64,000 nt of DNA, taken from Salinisphaera sp. Q1T1-3. GTDB lineage: Bacteria; Pseudomonadota; Gammaproteobacteria; Nevskiales; Salinisphaeraceae. Position numbers and translations under genes: made by a program. The stretch is taken from contig NZ_QZWD01000008.1 of assembly GCF_003602005.1 (NCBI RefSeq), forward strand, positions 1 to 64,000, given 5' to 3'. Below the pieces are notes generated by a model. That model did not search any database, was not told where the DNA came from, and was given only the letters and a program-made list of their open reading frames with translations. This document shows positions 34,304 to 43,170 of this stretch, piece after piece. Each line of letters starts with the position of its first letter. The first letter of the stretch is position 1.

Positions 34304-35259
34304 GAGGGTGTTCCTTGAATCAGATCGGCGGCACGCGCGATGCGCATCAGGCCGTATCGGGCCGCATCGGGTTGATGGGTCGTATCATCGATATCGAAAT
34401 GGGCGAGCGCGGTCCGATAGCGCGCACAGAGCGTCTCGTCGCCGATGAGACAGAGCGGCGGACGATCGTCGCGGCCGGCGAATACGCTACGCAGCTCCTC
34501 ACCGATCAGAAGCCCCGACAGATAGGACAACGAGGATGCGGGCTGCAGCTCGCCGGCCAGCAACCGGCTGCGCGCCGAGAACAGCGCCGAGAACCCGCCC
34601 GCGACACCGGTATCACGCGCGGTTGTCGCCCCGAGGGCGAACGCCGCCGGGTCGTCGCTCGGCGTCGTATCCTGGGCCGGTCGGCCGAGAATCGAATGCG
34701 CGCGCAGGACCGCGAACAGCTCACCGGTCATGAAGGTCTTGAAGCCGACAATCCGGCCCTGTTCGATCTCGACCCATTTACAGTGCGTACCCGGCAACAC
34801 CAGCCACGCGTGCTCGGCCAGCCCGGGGTCTGCCGCGAGCGCGCCGTGCACCTGGGACTCTTCGCCGCGCATGACATCGGGCAGTCGCGCCGCGTCGGCC
34901 GCCTGGTTGACGCCCGGCACGATATGGAGCGTCGTGCCGGCCACGGCCACCGGCGTGAGGCGGCTTGCCAGATCGGCCGGGTCGGCTGGTGTGGTTACAT
35001 AGGGGGCCTCGACCCAACCGCCCCGGCTGCCGATCATGCCGCAGGCCAGCGCCGGCAGCGCGCCGTGTGCGGCCAGCCAGTCGCCGGCCACGCGGGCGAA
35101 CACTGCTTCGAAGTCACCATCCGCGATCTGCATGATGCCATCTGCGGTCGCGCGCTCGTCGAGCACGTGCCCGCTCGCGTCGAGCAACCACGCACGCAGC
35201 GAAGAGGTTCCCCAGTCGAGGGCGATGAGACAGGCGGTCGAGACGTGATCGGGGGACAT
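34300..35259 (-). CDS. dgoK: 2-dehydro-3-deoxygalactonokinase
   Basis: 319 residues. The opening IALDWGTSSLRAWLLD is the phosphate-binding loop of this ASKHA-type kinase family; GMIGSRGGWVEAPYV and VLPGTHCKWVEIEQGRI are the other conserved DgoK blocks. It phosphorylates 2-keto-3-deoxygalactonate at O6 with ATP. Starts 62 nt after the porin gene and overlaps dgoA. Confidence 0.93.
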   Translation of the reverse strand: MSPDHVSTACLIALDWGTSSLRAWLLDASGHVLDERATADGIMQIADGDFEAVFARVAGDWLAAHGALPALACGMIGSRGGWVEAPYVTTPADPADLASRLTPVAVAGTTLHIVPGVNQAADAARLPDVMRGEESQVHGALAADPGLAEHAWLVLPGTHCKWVEIEQGRIVGFKTFMTGELFAVLRAHSILGRPAQDTTPSDDPAAFALGATTARDTGVAGGFSALFSARSRLLAGELQPASSLSYLSGLLIGEELRSVFAGRDDRPPLCLIGDETLCARYRTALAHFDIDDTTHQPDAARYGLMRIARAADLIQGTPS

Positions 35260-35321
35260 GCGTTGGCGTTTCTCGATGGTTGGATGGATACCGGCCGCGT
35301 GAGCCCGGCGAACGGGCCGAC

Positions 35322-36881
35322 TCAGAACCGGTAGAAGAAACGGAACCGATTATCGTAGAACGTCGGGGCATTATCGAACGAGACCACACCCAGGACGTTC
35401 TCGATGGTCAGGCCGGCGAGTGCGGGGGAAATATCGCCCAGATCCCAGGAGAACCCCGCGTACCAGCCGGTGCTGCGCTGATCGTCTACCGCCTGACCGA
35501 CGAACGAATCGTTGGATATCGTGCCCTGCCCTGCGTCGAAGTAGTAATCGTAATAATGGCCGCGTCGGGCTTCATATTCGACGTATTTCCCGTAGATGTT
35601 CAGATTCGGCGTGGGATCGACCGAGACCGACACCCCGCCCGCCCAGCCGGGGCCACTTTCGGCGATACCGGTGAAACCGTCGGTATACAACACGCCGGAC
35701 TGGTCGTTGTAAGGATGCAGAATCTGGCCGTCGTTGAAACTGCCCTTGTGGGTCGGTGCGAAATTGCCTACCAGCGCCACATCGAAGAGCCCCGTCTTCA
35801 GGCCGAGCTTCAGGCCGTAGATCTCGCCATCGATGCCTTCTTCGATCCGGCTGTCGGCGATATCGTAGGCCTTGACCGCCTGTGCCCGGACATAAGGGTT
35901 GATACGCTGTGATCCGAGTTTGAAACCGCTCTGGATATAGCCGAGCTCGCCATAGTCCAGGTTCTCCGTCTCGTCGAAGCCGAAATGATAGTACTGGCCG
36001 ACCCATTCGTGGTGCCGCGCCTCGAGACGGAAATTGGTACCGGCCGTCCAGAAACCGTCGACGTCGTCCAGATAGCGGTTGGCGCGGATGAAGTGGCGGG
36101 CGCTGCCCCGTCGCTCGAAGCGCGTGATCTTGGCCGCGAACAGCTGCCAGTTCGTCGCCCGATCCGGATTCGTACCCAGTTCGAACGGTTGGAACTGGCT
36201 GGGTGCGGCGATCTGCTTGATCGTCGATTTGGCGCCGTCGGCATCGGTCGGGCTCGCGGGTGCGGATTGCCGCGTCTGATCATCGCGCCAGCGCTGTGTC
36301 AGAGCCAGCGGCTCGACCAGCACGGTCACCCCCTGATAGGCACGCGGCAGAAACGAGAACTGATCGTCGGAGGCGAACGGCAGATTCAGCAGCTGGCGCC
36401 CGGCCCGGATCTGCGCGCCCTCGGTGTTGTACTGGACATAGGCCTCGGGCAGGTTCGTGATCGACTCGCCGCAGACCAGATTACAGTTCAGGCGTGTCTG
36501 ATCGTCGTTGTCGCCGTAGAACGAAGAGGTATAGACGAACTGCGCGCCGAACGACAGGCCGTGCCATTGCCCGGTATCGATATCGATCTGGGCACCGTAG
36601 GCGGTGGTCTCGAGATTGTGTTCGTCGTCATCGGTCAGATGAGCGCCGTCGGCGCGCGGGTACGGCAGGTTCGCGTTGTGCCAGCGTCGGAAATCGTAAA
36701 TGCCGACCCGACCGCTGACCCGGGCATCACGCAGGATTGCCGAGAACGCGGCCTCGTCGGCCGCGGTTTCGGTCGTTGCCGCGTGGCCGGTCACCGACCA
36801 AAAAATACCGGTCGACAGAGCCAGACCGGTCGCGGCCATGAGCCCGCCGAATGTTCTGGTGTGCGTGGTTGGTCTCGTCAT
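35322..36881 (-). CDS. OprD-family outer-membrane porin
   Basis: 519 residues, with a signal peptide (hydrophobic GGLMAATGLALSTGIFW, cleaved near Ala34) and a C-terminal Phe (FRFFYRF), the outer-membrane insertion signal. The body alternates short aromatic beta strands, with GRVGIYDFRRW and RAGRQLLNLPF near the plug region, as in OprD-type channels for small acids and aromatic or basic substrates. Strong ribosome-binding site AGGGAGGAG. Lying inside the dgo operon, it probably admits the sugar acid or glycoside catabolised by its neighbours. Confidence 0.88.
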   Translation of the reverse strand: MTRPTTHTRTFGGLMAATGLALSTGIFWSVTGHAATTETAADEAAFSAILRDARVSGRVGIYDFRRWHNANLPYPRADGAHLTDDDEHNLETTAYGAQIDIDTGQWHGLSFGAQFVYTSSFYGDNDDQTRLNCNLVCGESITNLPEAYVQYNTEGAQIRAGRQLLNLPFASDDQFSFLPRAYQGVTVLVEPLALTQRWRDDQTRQSAPASPTDADGAKSTIKQIAAPSQFQPFELGTNPDRATNWQLFAAKITRFERRGSARHFIRANRYLDDVDGFWTAGTNFRLEARHHEWVGQYYHFGFDETENLDYGELGYIQSGFKLGSQRINPYVRAQAVKAYDIADSRIEEGIDGEIYGLKLGLKTGLFDVALVGNFAPTHKGSFNDGQILHPYNDQSGVLYTDGFTGIAESGPGWAGGVSVSVDPTPNLNIYGKYVEYEARRGHYYDYYFDAGQGTISNDSFVGQAVDDQRSTGWYAGFSWDLGDISPALAGLTIENVLGVVSFDNAPTFYDNRFRFFYRF

Positions 36882-36992
36882 GTCTCAAACTCCTCCCTTG
36901 ATCCCGCCTCGTTTTTTTCAGGCCGAGCGCCGCCCTCGGGCGATAGCCCGCTTTTTTAGCGACCGTGGTGGCTGTGTTGGCGCCGGATGCGC

Positions 36993-37772
36993 CTAGTCGT
37001 GGTAGATCTGGCTCCGGCCGCCGTCCATGGTCAGATCCGTGGCGTTGATGAAGCGCGCTTCATCGCTGGCCAGAAACAGCGCGGCATAGGCCACTTCCGA
37101 GGCCTCGCCCAGACGTTTGCAGGGCAGGATCTCGCGCTGGCGGGCCCGCTCGGCCTCCGGGTCGGCCAGACTCGCCAACCAGGCCTCGGCCGCCGGTGTG
37201 CGGATCAGGCCCGGCGATATCGAATTCACGCGGATGCCCTCGGCAGCGTATTGCACGCCAAGCGACCGGGTCAGGCCGATCAGGCCATGCTTGGCCACCG
37301 GATACGGAAACGCCCCGGGAATGATCCTGTGGCCGTGAACCGAGGCGATGTTGACGATATGGCCGTAGCCGGCCTTTCGCATCGCCGGCAGCACGGCCTG
37401 AATCGCATGCCAGGCCCCTTCGAGATTCACCGCCAGACATCGTCGCCAGTCCGCCGCACTCAGCTCGGTCGGCTCGGCGAAAACGTTGACCCCGGCACCG
37501 TTGATCAGAATATCGAGCCGGCCGAAGTGTGCTTGGGCCTCGGCCACGACCGCGGCGATACGTTCGGCGTCCGTGACATCGGCTGCCCAGACGCGGGCCC
37601 GATCCGGATGCGCCGCGTTCAGGCGCGCCGCGACCTCGCCAGCCCCCGCCTCGTTGCGGTCGACCAGCGCCACACGGGCGCCCTCGGCTACGAAACGGTC
37701 GGCGATCGCGGCCCCGATGCCGCTCGCCGCCCCGGTGATCAGAGCCGTCTTGTCATGCAATCGATCGGTCAT
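36993..37772 (-). CDS. SDR family oxidoreductase (sugar/polyol type)
   Basis: 259 residues. Classical SDR: TGAASGIG (about 14-21), NGAG, IASVHGH with the catalytic Ser, and YPVAKHG (YxxxK). GGRSQIYHD forms the C-terminus. Family relatives oxidise sugars, aldonates or polyols with NAD(P). It overlaps the pita-bread hydrolase gene upstream (ATGA) and precedes the porin by 111 nt. Within a dgo operon it could supply galactonate or a keto-acid precursor, but the exact substrate is not readable. Confidence 0.87.
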   Translation of the reverse strand: MTDRLHDKTALITGAASGIGAAIADRFVAEGARVALVDRNEAGAGEVAARLNAAHPDRARVWAADVTDAERIAAVVAEAQAHFGRLDILINGAGVNVFAEPTELSAADWRRCLAVNLEGAWHAIQAVLPAMRKAGYGHIVNIASVHGHRIIPGAFPYPVAKHGLIGLTRSLGVQYAAEGIRVNSISPGLIRTPAAEAWLASLADPEAERARQREILPCKRLGEASEVAYAALFLASDEARFINATDLTMDGGRSQIYHD

Positions 37773-38872
37773 GTCGCACTCGTTTCCTCGGGCTCGCGGA
37801 CGAGCCAGTCAGTGAAGGTCCAGACCTGCCCGGCGTGTTCGACCTCGATGAGCGGCCAGTCGCCGGTGCGGGTCAGCCATTCAACGCCGTCTCCGGTCAG
37901 AAGCGCGGTGTCCTCGTTCTTGCTGCCGGGTAACGTCGGGTTGAAGGCAAAGGCCTGATCGGCGACCACATGGCCGGCGACGCCGGGCGCCAGAATCCGG
38001 TCTCGACAGCCATAGCCGGCCGGACCGCCCTGATGATGACGCTGCCAGCCCTCGGGCACGCCGACCGCGGCATAAGCTGCCGTGATGGTGTCGAACACCT
38101 CGGCCAACGGCATACCGACGCGCAGGCAGGCGAGCGTGCGGGCGTGGATACCGGCCAGTTGTTGCAGCCGCTCACGAGCCGCCGTGTCGGGAGAGCCGAA
38201 ATGCACGAGCCGCGTCAGACTGACGTTCAGACCGTCGCGCGCGGCCCCCACGGTGATCAGCGCCCGGCGCTGCAGGCGGCGCTCGGTGGGAATCGGGTGT
38301 GGAAAGGCATCGATCCGGTCATCAAAGGCCACCAGCGTACAGACGGGCCGAATGCCCACGGCGAGACAGTCATGCAGGATCTCGGCCTCGACTTCGCGCT
38401 CGGTCATGCCGATGCGAAGACGTCGCGCCACGGCTTCGACACGCGTCGCCGTCGCCCGGCCAAGCTCGGCGAATCGTCGGCATTCCGCGGCATTCAGGTC
38501 GAAGCGCTGTTCGATGAGCCAGTCGCCGACATCCGCCGCCCCCGGCCACGACACATCGCTGGCAAGCGCCACCTCGCCGATCGCCTGGCGCAGCACCCCC
38601 GCTTCGTCGCCGAACCAGGGATAGGTCAACGGCTCGAGGGCGAACGGGCACGGCTCTTCGGTCATCAGCCGGTCGATCTCGTTGCTCGGAGCCACCAGCA
38701 AGACGCGGGCGGGCGTGATGACCAGACTGGCCACGCCCACCTCGGCCCGTTCGACGACGTGGTAGGTCGCGCCCTCGGTCAGCCAGGCCACGTTGTCGCG
38801 ATGGACCAGACGCAGCGCTTCGATACCGCGGGCGGCCATGGCCTCACGCAGGCGCGTCAAACGTTCACTCAT
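37769..38872 (-). CDS. M24-like pita-bread hydrolase lacking metal ligands
   Basis: 367 residues: a creatinase-type N-domain followed by a pita-bread domain, as in Xaa-Pro aminopeptidases (M24). The two metal Asp positions read ITVGAARDGLNVSLTR, with Thr and Ser instead of Asp, and the first C-terminal Glu is Asn (AFAFNPTLPG); only the last Glu (SKNEDTALLT) remains. A dinuclear metallopeptidase is therefore unlikely; creatinase is a known metal-free enzyme on this fold. It overlaps genes on both sides in a sugar-acid operon, so it probably acts on a pathway compound such as an amide or amidine derivative (inference). Confidence 0.8.
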   Translation of the reverse strand: MSERLTRLREAMAARGIEALRLVHRDNVAWLTEGATYHVVERAEVGVASLVITPARVLLVAPSNEIDRLMTEEPCPFALEPLTYPWFGDEAGVLRQAIGEVALASDVSWPGAADVGDWLIEQRFDLNAAECRRFAELGRATATRVEAVARRLRIGMTEREVEAEILHDCLAVGIRPVCTLVAFDDRIDAFPHPIPTERRLQRRALITVGAARDGLNVSLTRLVHFGSPDTAARERLQQLAGIHARTLACLRVGMPLAEVFDTITAAYAAVGVPEGWQRHHQGGPAGYGCRDRILAPGVAGHVVADQAFAFNPTLPGSKNEDTALLTGDGVEWLTRTGDWPLIEVEHAGQVWTFTDWLVREPEETSAT

Positions 38873-40503
38873 GTCTTGCCTCGTTCGCCATCGGCCATCA
38901 TGAGATCAGCAGCACGATCGGCCACCGCCATCACGGCAGCATTGGTATTGCCGCGGATGATGTTCGGCATCATCGAGGCATCGATCACGCGCAGCCCGGC
39001 GACACCACGAACCTTGAGATCGGGGCTGAGCACCGCCATCGGATCATCGTCGCAGCCGATACGACAGGTGCCGACCGGGTGATAACCGGTCTTGACCGTG
39101 CGGCGGCAGTGTTCGGCGATCGCCTCGTCGGAGGTGACATCAGGCCCCGGAAAGATTTCGCGCTCGACCAGCGACCGGATCGGCTCGTGCGAGAGCACCT
39201 TGCGGGCCATACGGAACGCCGTGATCGTGCGTTCGAGATCGACCGACTCGGCATAGATCCGGGTATCGACGACCGGATCATCCGCCGGGTCGGCCGAGCG
39301 CAGGCGCACCGAGCCGCGTGAGGCCGGGCGCAGCAACAGCGAATTGATCGTCACGCCCGGCCCCGGGTCGGTACCCGTGACGTCCCGGTCGAGATAGACC
39401 GTCGGCACACAGAACATCTGGATGGACGCCGGGCCGTCGGCCGCGTCGCGCTCGGGATCGACGAACGCACAGGTCTCGACGCCGGTCGTCGTCACCGGCC
39501 CACTACGAAACAACAGATACTGGAGCCCGGCCTTGATCATGGGCCAGCCGCGGTCCTGACCGTAATAGCCGTAGGATCCGCGCGTCGTGGCCACGACCGG
39601 CACTTCGTAGTGATCCTGCAGATTGCCGCCGACGCCCGGCGCATCGACGCGAACATCGATGCCGTGCCGCGCCAGCTCATCGGCCGGCCCGATGCCCGAG
39701 AGCATGAGCAGCTTGGGCGTCTGGTAGGCGCCGGCGGCCAACACCACCTCGCGCGCCGCGCGAAACTCGGCCTTGTACCCATCCTTGTCTGTCGTATGAA
39801 CACCGCAGACGCACCCGTTTTCGATGATCAGCGACGTCACCCGGATATCCGTCTTGATCGTCAGGCGCGGATCGCTGACCAGCGGCGCGATGAAGGCATC
39901 GTAGGCGCTGCAACGACGACGCGTGCGCCAGTCGATGGTGTGTTGCATGAAACCGACGCCGGCCGGCCGGCCGTTGTTGAAATCCGGCGCGTAGGCCAGC
40001 CCCATCCCCTGGAGTGTCTTCACGTAGGCCCGGCTCATCGGGCTGAAATGCCCGAGATGCGAGATCTTGAGCGACCCGGCCGTGCCGTGGTGCGGCGCCC
40101 CGAGATGATCGTTGTCTTCCTGCCGAGTGAAATACGGCAGCAGCGTGTCGAAGGACCAGTCCACGCCGTCGCTGTGCGCGTTCCAGTCCGCGTAATCGGC
40201 CCGATCGCCGCGCATGTAGACCATGGCGTTGACGGTACTGCCACCGCCCAGTACCCGGGCCTGTGGCACGACCGGGCCGCGTCCGGCCAGCGCCTCCTGG
40301 CCCTCGGTCTGATGCATCGTCAGATACGTATCCTTGGCCAGGAACTTCATATAGCCCGCCGGCATGGCCATGATCGGATTCGACTTCGCCGGCCCGGCCT
40401 CGAGGATCAGTACCCGCGCATCGGCCTCGCGCACAAGCCGGGCCGCTGCCACACAGGCCGAGCTGCCGCCGCCGACCACGACATAATCATAGTGTTCGGC
40501 CAT
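38869..40503 (-). CDS. GMC family FAD oxidoreductase (choline/alcohol dehydrogenase-like)
   Basis: 544 residues from the ATG at 40503, which shares a base with the MFS stop (TGATG). N-terminal FAD motif VVVGGGSSACVAA, the GMC signature LGGGSTVNAMVYMRG, a second GMC pattern around GAYQTPKLLMLSGIG, and the C-terminal KTGYHPVGTCRIG with the active-site His and Asn in GNTNAA. Such flavoproteins oxidise primary alcohols or sugars. It could be mistaken for BetA (choline dehydrogenase), but its tight linkage to dgo genes favours a sugar or polyol. Same operon as its neighbours on both sides. Confidence 0.88.
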   Translation of the reverse strand: MAEHYDYVVVGGGSSACVAAARLVREADARVLILEAGPAKSNPIMAMPAGYMKFLAKDTYLTMHQTEGQEALAGRGPVVPQARVLGGGSTVNAMVYMRGDRADYADWNAHSDGVDWSFDTLLPYFTRQEDNDHLGAPHHGTAGSLKISHLGHFSPMSRAYVKTLQGMGLAYAPDFNNGRPAGVGFMQHTIDWRTRRRCSAYDAFIAPLVSDPRLTIKTDIRVTSLIIENGCVCGVHTTDKDGYKAEFRAAREVVLAAGAYQTPKLLMLSGIGPADELARHGIDVRVDAPGVGGNLQDHYEVPVVATTRGSYGYYGQDRGWPMIKAGLQYLLFRSGPVTTTGVETCAFVDPERDAADGPASIQMFCVPTVYLDRDVTGTDPGPGVTINSLLLRPASRGSVRLRSADPADDPVVDTRIYAESVDLERTITAFRMARKVLSHEPIRSLVEREIFPGPDVTSDEAIAEHCRRTVKTGYHPVGTCRIGCDDDPMAVLSPDLKVRGVAGLRVIDASMMPNIIRGNTNAAVMAVADRAADLMMADGERGKT

Positions 40504-41834
40504 CACAACGCTCCTTCGTCGGTTTCGCGATTCCCGGTCGCCGACGGCCAGCGATGACGCTCGCCCGGGTCGGCCGGTGTGATGAGAAAGAACCAGGACA
40601 ACGCCGCGCTGAGCACATACAGCCCGGCATAGATCCATACCACGCCGGTCATGCCCATGCCGGCATTGAGCAGGCGATACAGCACCGGGCCGATGAAGGT
40701 CGAGACGCCGGCGGCCAGGCAGTAGATGGCCAGCGCGTTGCCTTTATCCTCGCGCGGGCACAGCGCCCCGATAAGCGCGGCGGCCGGCACGTACCCACAC
40801 AGCGTGATGCCGTACAGGCAGGCAAAGACCAGCGATAGCACATAGTTGCCCCCGCTCCACTGCGGCACGAAATACATCAGCAACATGCTGACCGCCGACC
40901 CCAGACCGCCGACGAACGTCAGGATCTTGCGCCAACCCAGCGTATCGCTGAGGCGGCCGACGATCGGATTGAAGCTCATGCCGACCAGGCCCATGATCGT
41001 GATCAGTGTCAGGTAGCCGGATTGCGAAAAGCCCATCTGCCCGGTGAAAAACCCGGGCAGGAAGATGAAGAATCCGAAATACGGCGTCGTATTGATGATG
41101 CGCACGATACCGGCGACGGCCACACGCGGACGGCGCCCGAGGATATCGATACCGCTGGCCAGGATACGGGCCGTGCTCTGCTCCCGCCGCGTGTCCTCGT
41201 CGAGGAGCGAAGTGAACCCGGTGCGTTCACGTACCGCGACCAGGCCGATCAGCGCGCCGAGCGCGACCAGGCCGAGCGACAGCCAGAACGTGGCGTATTC
41301 GCCGATCAGCGGGATCGAGCCGATCGCCACGGCCGAGCCCAGGGTCGGCAGGCCACCGGTGAAGACCAGCCAGAACCAGCCGGTCGCCGAGCCGCGCTGA
41401 TCGGCCGGCGTCGCGGCTTGAATCCATACCAGAAAGGCATAGGCGAACATCGGATAGGCGATGCCGCGAATGCCGTAGGTGACAAGGCTCAGCTCGAAAC
41501 TCTCGGCCGGCATCGCCAGGGCGAGAAACAACACTTCGAAGATCATCCAGATCGCTGCCCCGAGCATCATCACCCGACGCGGGCCATAGAGCGTGGACAA
41601 GGCACCGGCCAGCCACGACCCCAGCGTGACCGTGATGCCGTAGAAACTGATGATCGTGGCCGCACTGTCGAGCGTGAACCCGTGATGGGCCAGATACGGC
41701 GCCAGATAATTGGACTCGACGCCGTCGCCGATCATGAAGATCAGCACCGCGATGTAACCCCAGAACAGGGCCGGCGGCATACCCAGGCGATTCAGCCAGT
41801 CGCCGAAACCGGCGCGGCGCGGTGCTGTATCCAT
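40503..41834 (-). CDS. MFS transporter, RbtT/DalT/CsbX-like
   Basis: 443 residues from the ATG at 41834, with GAGGAG upstream. Twelve membrane segments; LFWGYIAVLIFMIGDGVESN in TM1 and SWLAGALSTLYGPRRVM around TM2-3 resemble the ribitol/D-arabinitol transporter group (RbtT/DalT/CsbX). First gene of the eight-gene leftward operon and divergent from gntR, with a palindromic operator between them. Probably imports the polyol or sugar acid that induces the operon. Confidence 0.88.
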   Translation of the reverse strand: MDTAPRRAGFGDWLNRLGMPPALFWGYIAVLIFMIGDGVESNYLAPYLAHHGFTLDSAATIISFYGITVTLGSWLAGALSTLYGPRRVMMLGAAIWMIFEVLFLALAMPAESFELSLVTYGIRGIAYPMFAYAFLVWIQAATPADQRGSATGWFWLVFTGGLPTLGSAVAIGSIPLIGEYATFWLSLGLVALGALIGLVAVRERTGFTSLLDEDTRREQSTARILASGIDILGRRPRVAVAGIVRIINTTPYFGFFIFLPGFFTGQMGFSQSGYLTLITIMGLVGMSFNPIVGRLSDTLGWRKILTFVGGLGSAVSMLLMYFVPQWSGGNYVLSLVFACLYGITLCGYVPAAALIGALCPREDKGNALAIYCLAAGVSTFIGPVLYRLLNAGMGMTGVVWIYAGLYVLSAALSWFFLITPADPGERHRWPSATGNRETDEGAL

Positions 41835-41912
41835 CAAACGACTCCTCGAACAGCATGCTGAACCCGAAGGGCGTCCAGCAGAAAACACATTTCGGTATTA
41901 CAATAAATACGA

Positions 41913-41927
41913 ACCTGTATTACAGGT
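41913..41927. promoter_or_regulatory. GntR-type operator in the gntR/MFS divergent promoter
   Basis: ACCTGTATTACAGGT is a palindrome with one central base, in the middle of the 159-bp gap between divergent gntR and the MFS-dgo operon. A related GGTATTACAATAAATAC lies 21 bp to its left. Short palindromes with GT...AC halves suit FadR/GntR-FCD repressors. Confidence 0.55.
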
Positions 41928-41993
41928 ATTCGACGATGGGCGAATACCGTATACGCTGTTGAAGTCGCCATCGCGCAACATGGAGCGAAACGA

Positions 41994-42686
41994 ATGAAAG
42001 CGGAGTCTCTGCTCGAGGCCCTGGGGTGCCGGATCGCGGCCGGTGAACTGACCGACGAACTGCCCAGCGAAAACGCCCTGGCACAGCGGTACGACGTCTC
42101 GCGCACCACCGTGCGCGCGGCCCTGCAGGGGCTTGTTGCACGCGGGCTCGTCGAGATCCGCCCGGCTTCGGGCGCGCGGGTCTGCGATCACGAACAGTGG
42201 GACTGGCTGGATGAAGCGGTGTTGCGCTGGGTTTGCGACAGCGGCAATCGACACATGATCCATCAGGCCGGCTTCGATGCCCGCCTGCTCGTCGAACCGT
42301 CGATCGCCGGGCTCGCCGCCCGTCACGCCAGCGCAGCCGATCTCGCCGAGATGGATCAGGCGCTAAAGATCATGGACAGCCATCATCAGGATGCCCCGGC
42401 CTTCCATCTGGCCGATACGGCCTTTCACGGTGCCATGGCGCGGGCCAGCCACAACCCGATCCTCTGTCGGCTGAGCCGAGCGCTGGAATCGGTACAGCGC
42501 ACCCTGTTCGAGCATTCCTATCGACAGGACGAATCAGAGATCCGGCTGACCGTATCCCTGCATCGACAGCTGCTGGAATCCATCCGGCTACGCCAGCCGG
42601 ATCAGGCCGAAGCCCTGGCGCGCGAACTCATCGAGACCTGTCATCGCCGTCTCGACGAGCCCCTGGCCGCAGACGACACGAATTAG
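41994..42686 (+). CDS. GntR family regulator with FCD domain (DgoR-like)
   Basis: 230 residues. Winged helix at the N-terminus (LPSENALAQRYDVSRTTVRAAL, residues ~22-43) and an all-helical FCD ligand domain with the metal-binding pattern around LLVEPSIAGLAARHA, FHGAMARASHNPI and HRQLLESIRLRQPD. DgoR-type GntR/FCD repressors respond to galactonate and control dgo genes, which fits the divergent operon. The stop codon TAG is part of the TTAG target duplication of a MITE-like element that follows directly. Confidence 0.9.
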   Translation: MKAESLLEALGCRIAAGELTDELPSENALAQRYDVSRTTVRAALQGLVARGLVEIRPASGARVCDHEQWDWLDEAVLRWVCDSGNRHMIHQAGFDARLLVEPSIAGLAARHASAADLAEMDQALKIMDSHHQDAPAFHLADTAFHGAMARASHNPILCRLSRALESVQRTLFEHSYRQDESEIRLTVSLHRQLLESIRLRQPDQAEALARELIETCHRRLDEPLAADDTN

Positions 42687-42959
42687 GGAACCTCTGATCT
42701 ATTCATCCACGGTCGCGCCGGTGTCTTCTGCGCGCGTCTGACAAGACGCCGCGAGCGCCGTTTGCTGAATGCAAATGAGCGAGCGGCAACGCCGCTCAGG
42801 CGCGCGCAAAAGCCCGGCCGCCAAGCGGTTTGGCCCAAAAGGCCGCGCTACGGCGTTGCATGGCTGGATCATAGAGTGGCTATGACGCGGCGCCATGCGC
42901 CTTGTATCGTGGCCTTTGGCGACTCAAACGCGACCGTGGATGAATAGATCAGAGGTTCC
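42687..42959. repeat. MITE C, 273 bp, TTAG target duplication
   Basis: Both ends carry a perfect 31-bp terminal inverted repeat that begins GGAACCTCTGATCTATTCAT and continues CCACGGTCGCG. The element is bracketed by TTAG at 42683-42686 and 42960-42963, so the insertion boundaries are exact. There is no transposase gene. The interior contains the ~57-nt core shared with elements A and B. It sits at the stop codon of gntR; the remaining gap to 43170 holds repeat D copy 2 and a hairpin. Confidence 0.9.
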
Positions 42960-43019
42960 TTAGACCGTGTCGTCTTGAGATAAGGCGTTGCCCCGATGGC
43001 CCAGTCGCGGCGAGACAGG

Positions 43020-43117
43020 GCATCGCGAGTACGGCACGGCCATGCCACGTCAGCGCGCGATCACGCTCGATTGACACCGCTTGGCCGCTGGCCAGGCCGT
43101 CGAGGTGTCCCAGCCGG
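43020..43117. repeat. Dispersed repeat D, copy 2
   Basis: About 80% identical by eye to 5017-5110. It lies just past the choline-sulfatase stop and partly precedes the hairpin at 43137-43162. No inverted ends are evident, so it is not an element of the MITE type. Confidence 0.5.
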
Positions 43118-43136
43118 CAGTGCCAGCCGGCGTTGC

Positions 43137-43162
43137 GGCAGGCCCGACCCGTCGGGCCTGCC
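43137..43162 (-). terminator. Hairpin downstream of choline sulfatase
   Basis: GGCAGGCCCGA and TCGGGCCTGCC form a perfect 11-bp stem around CCCG, 8 nt beyond the betC stop. Strong stem without a T-tract. Confidence 0.5.
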
Positions 43163-43170
43163 GGGCCGGG

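Noticed and set aside
36937-36957. CGGGC-GATA-GCCCG hairpin followed by CTTTTTT on the plus strand
   Set aside because: It has terminator form, but the genes on both sides are on the minus strand and the stem is only 5 bp; no plus-strand transcript is implied.
38869-40503. Calling the GMC oxidoreductase choline dehydrogenase (betA)
   Set aside because: betC lies nearby, but the gene is embedded by overlaps in the dgo operon, and betB and betI are absent, so a sugar or polyol substrate is more likely.
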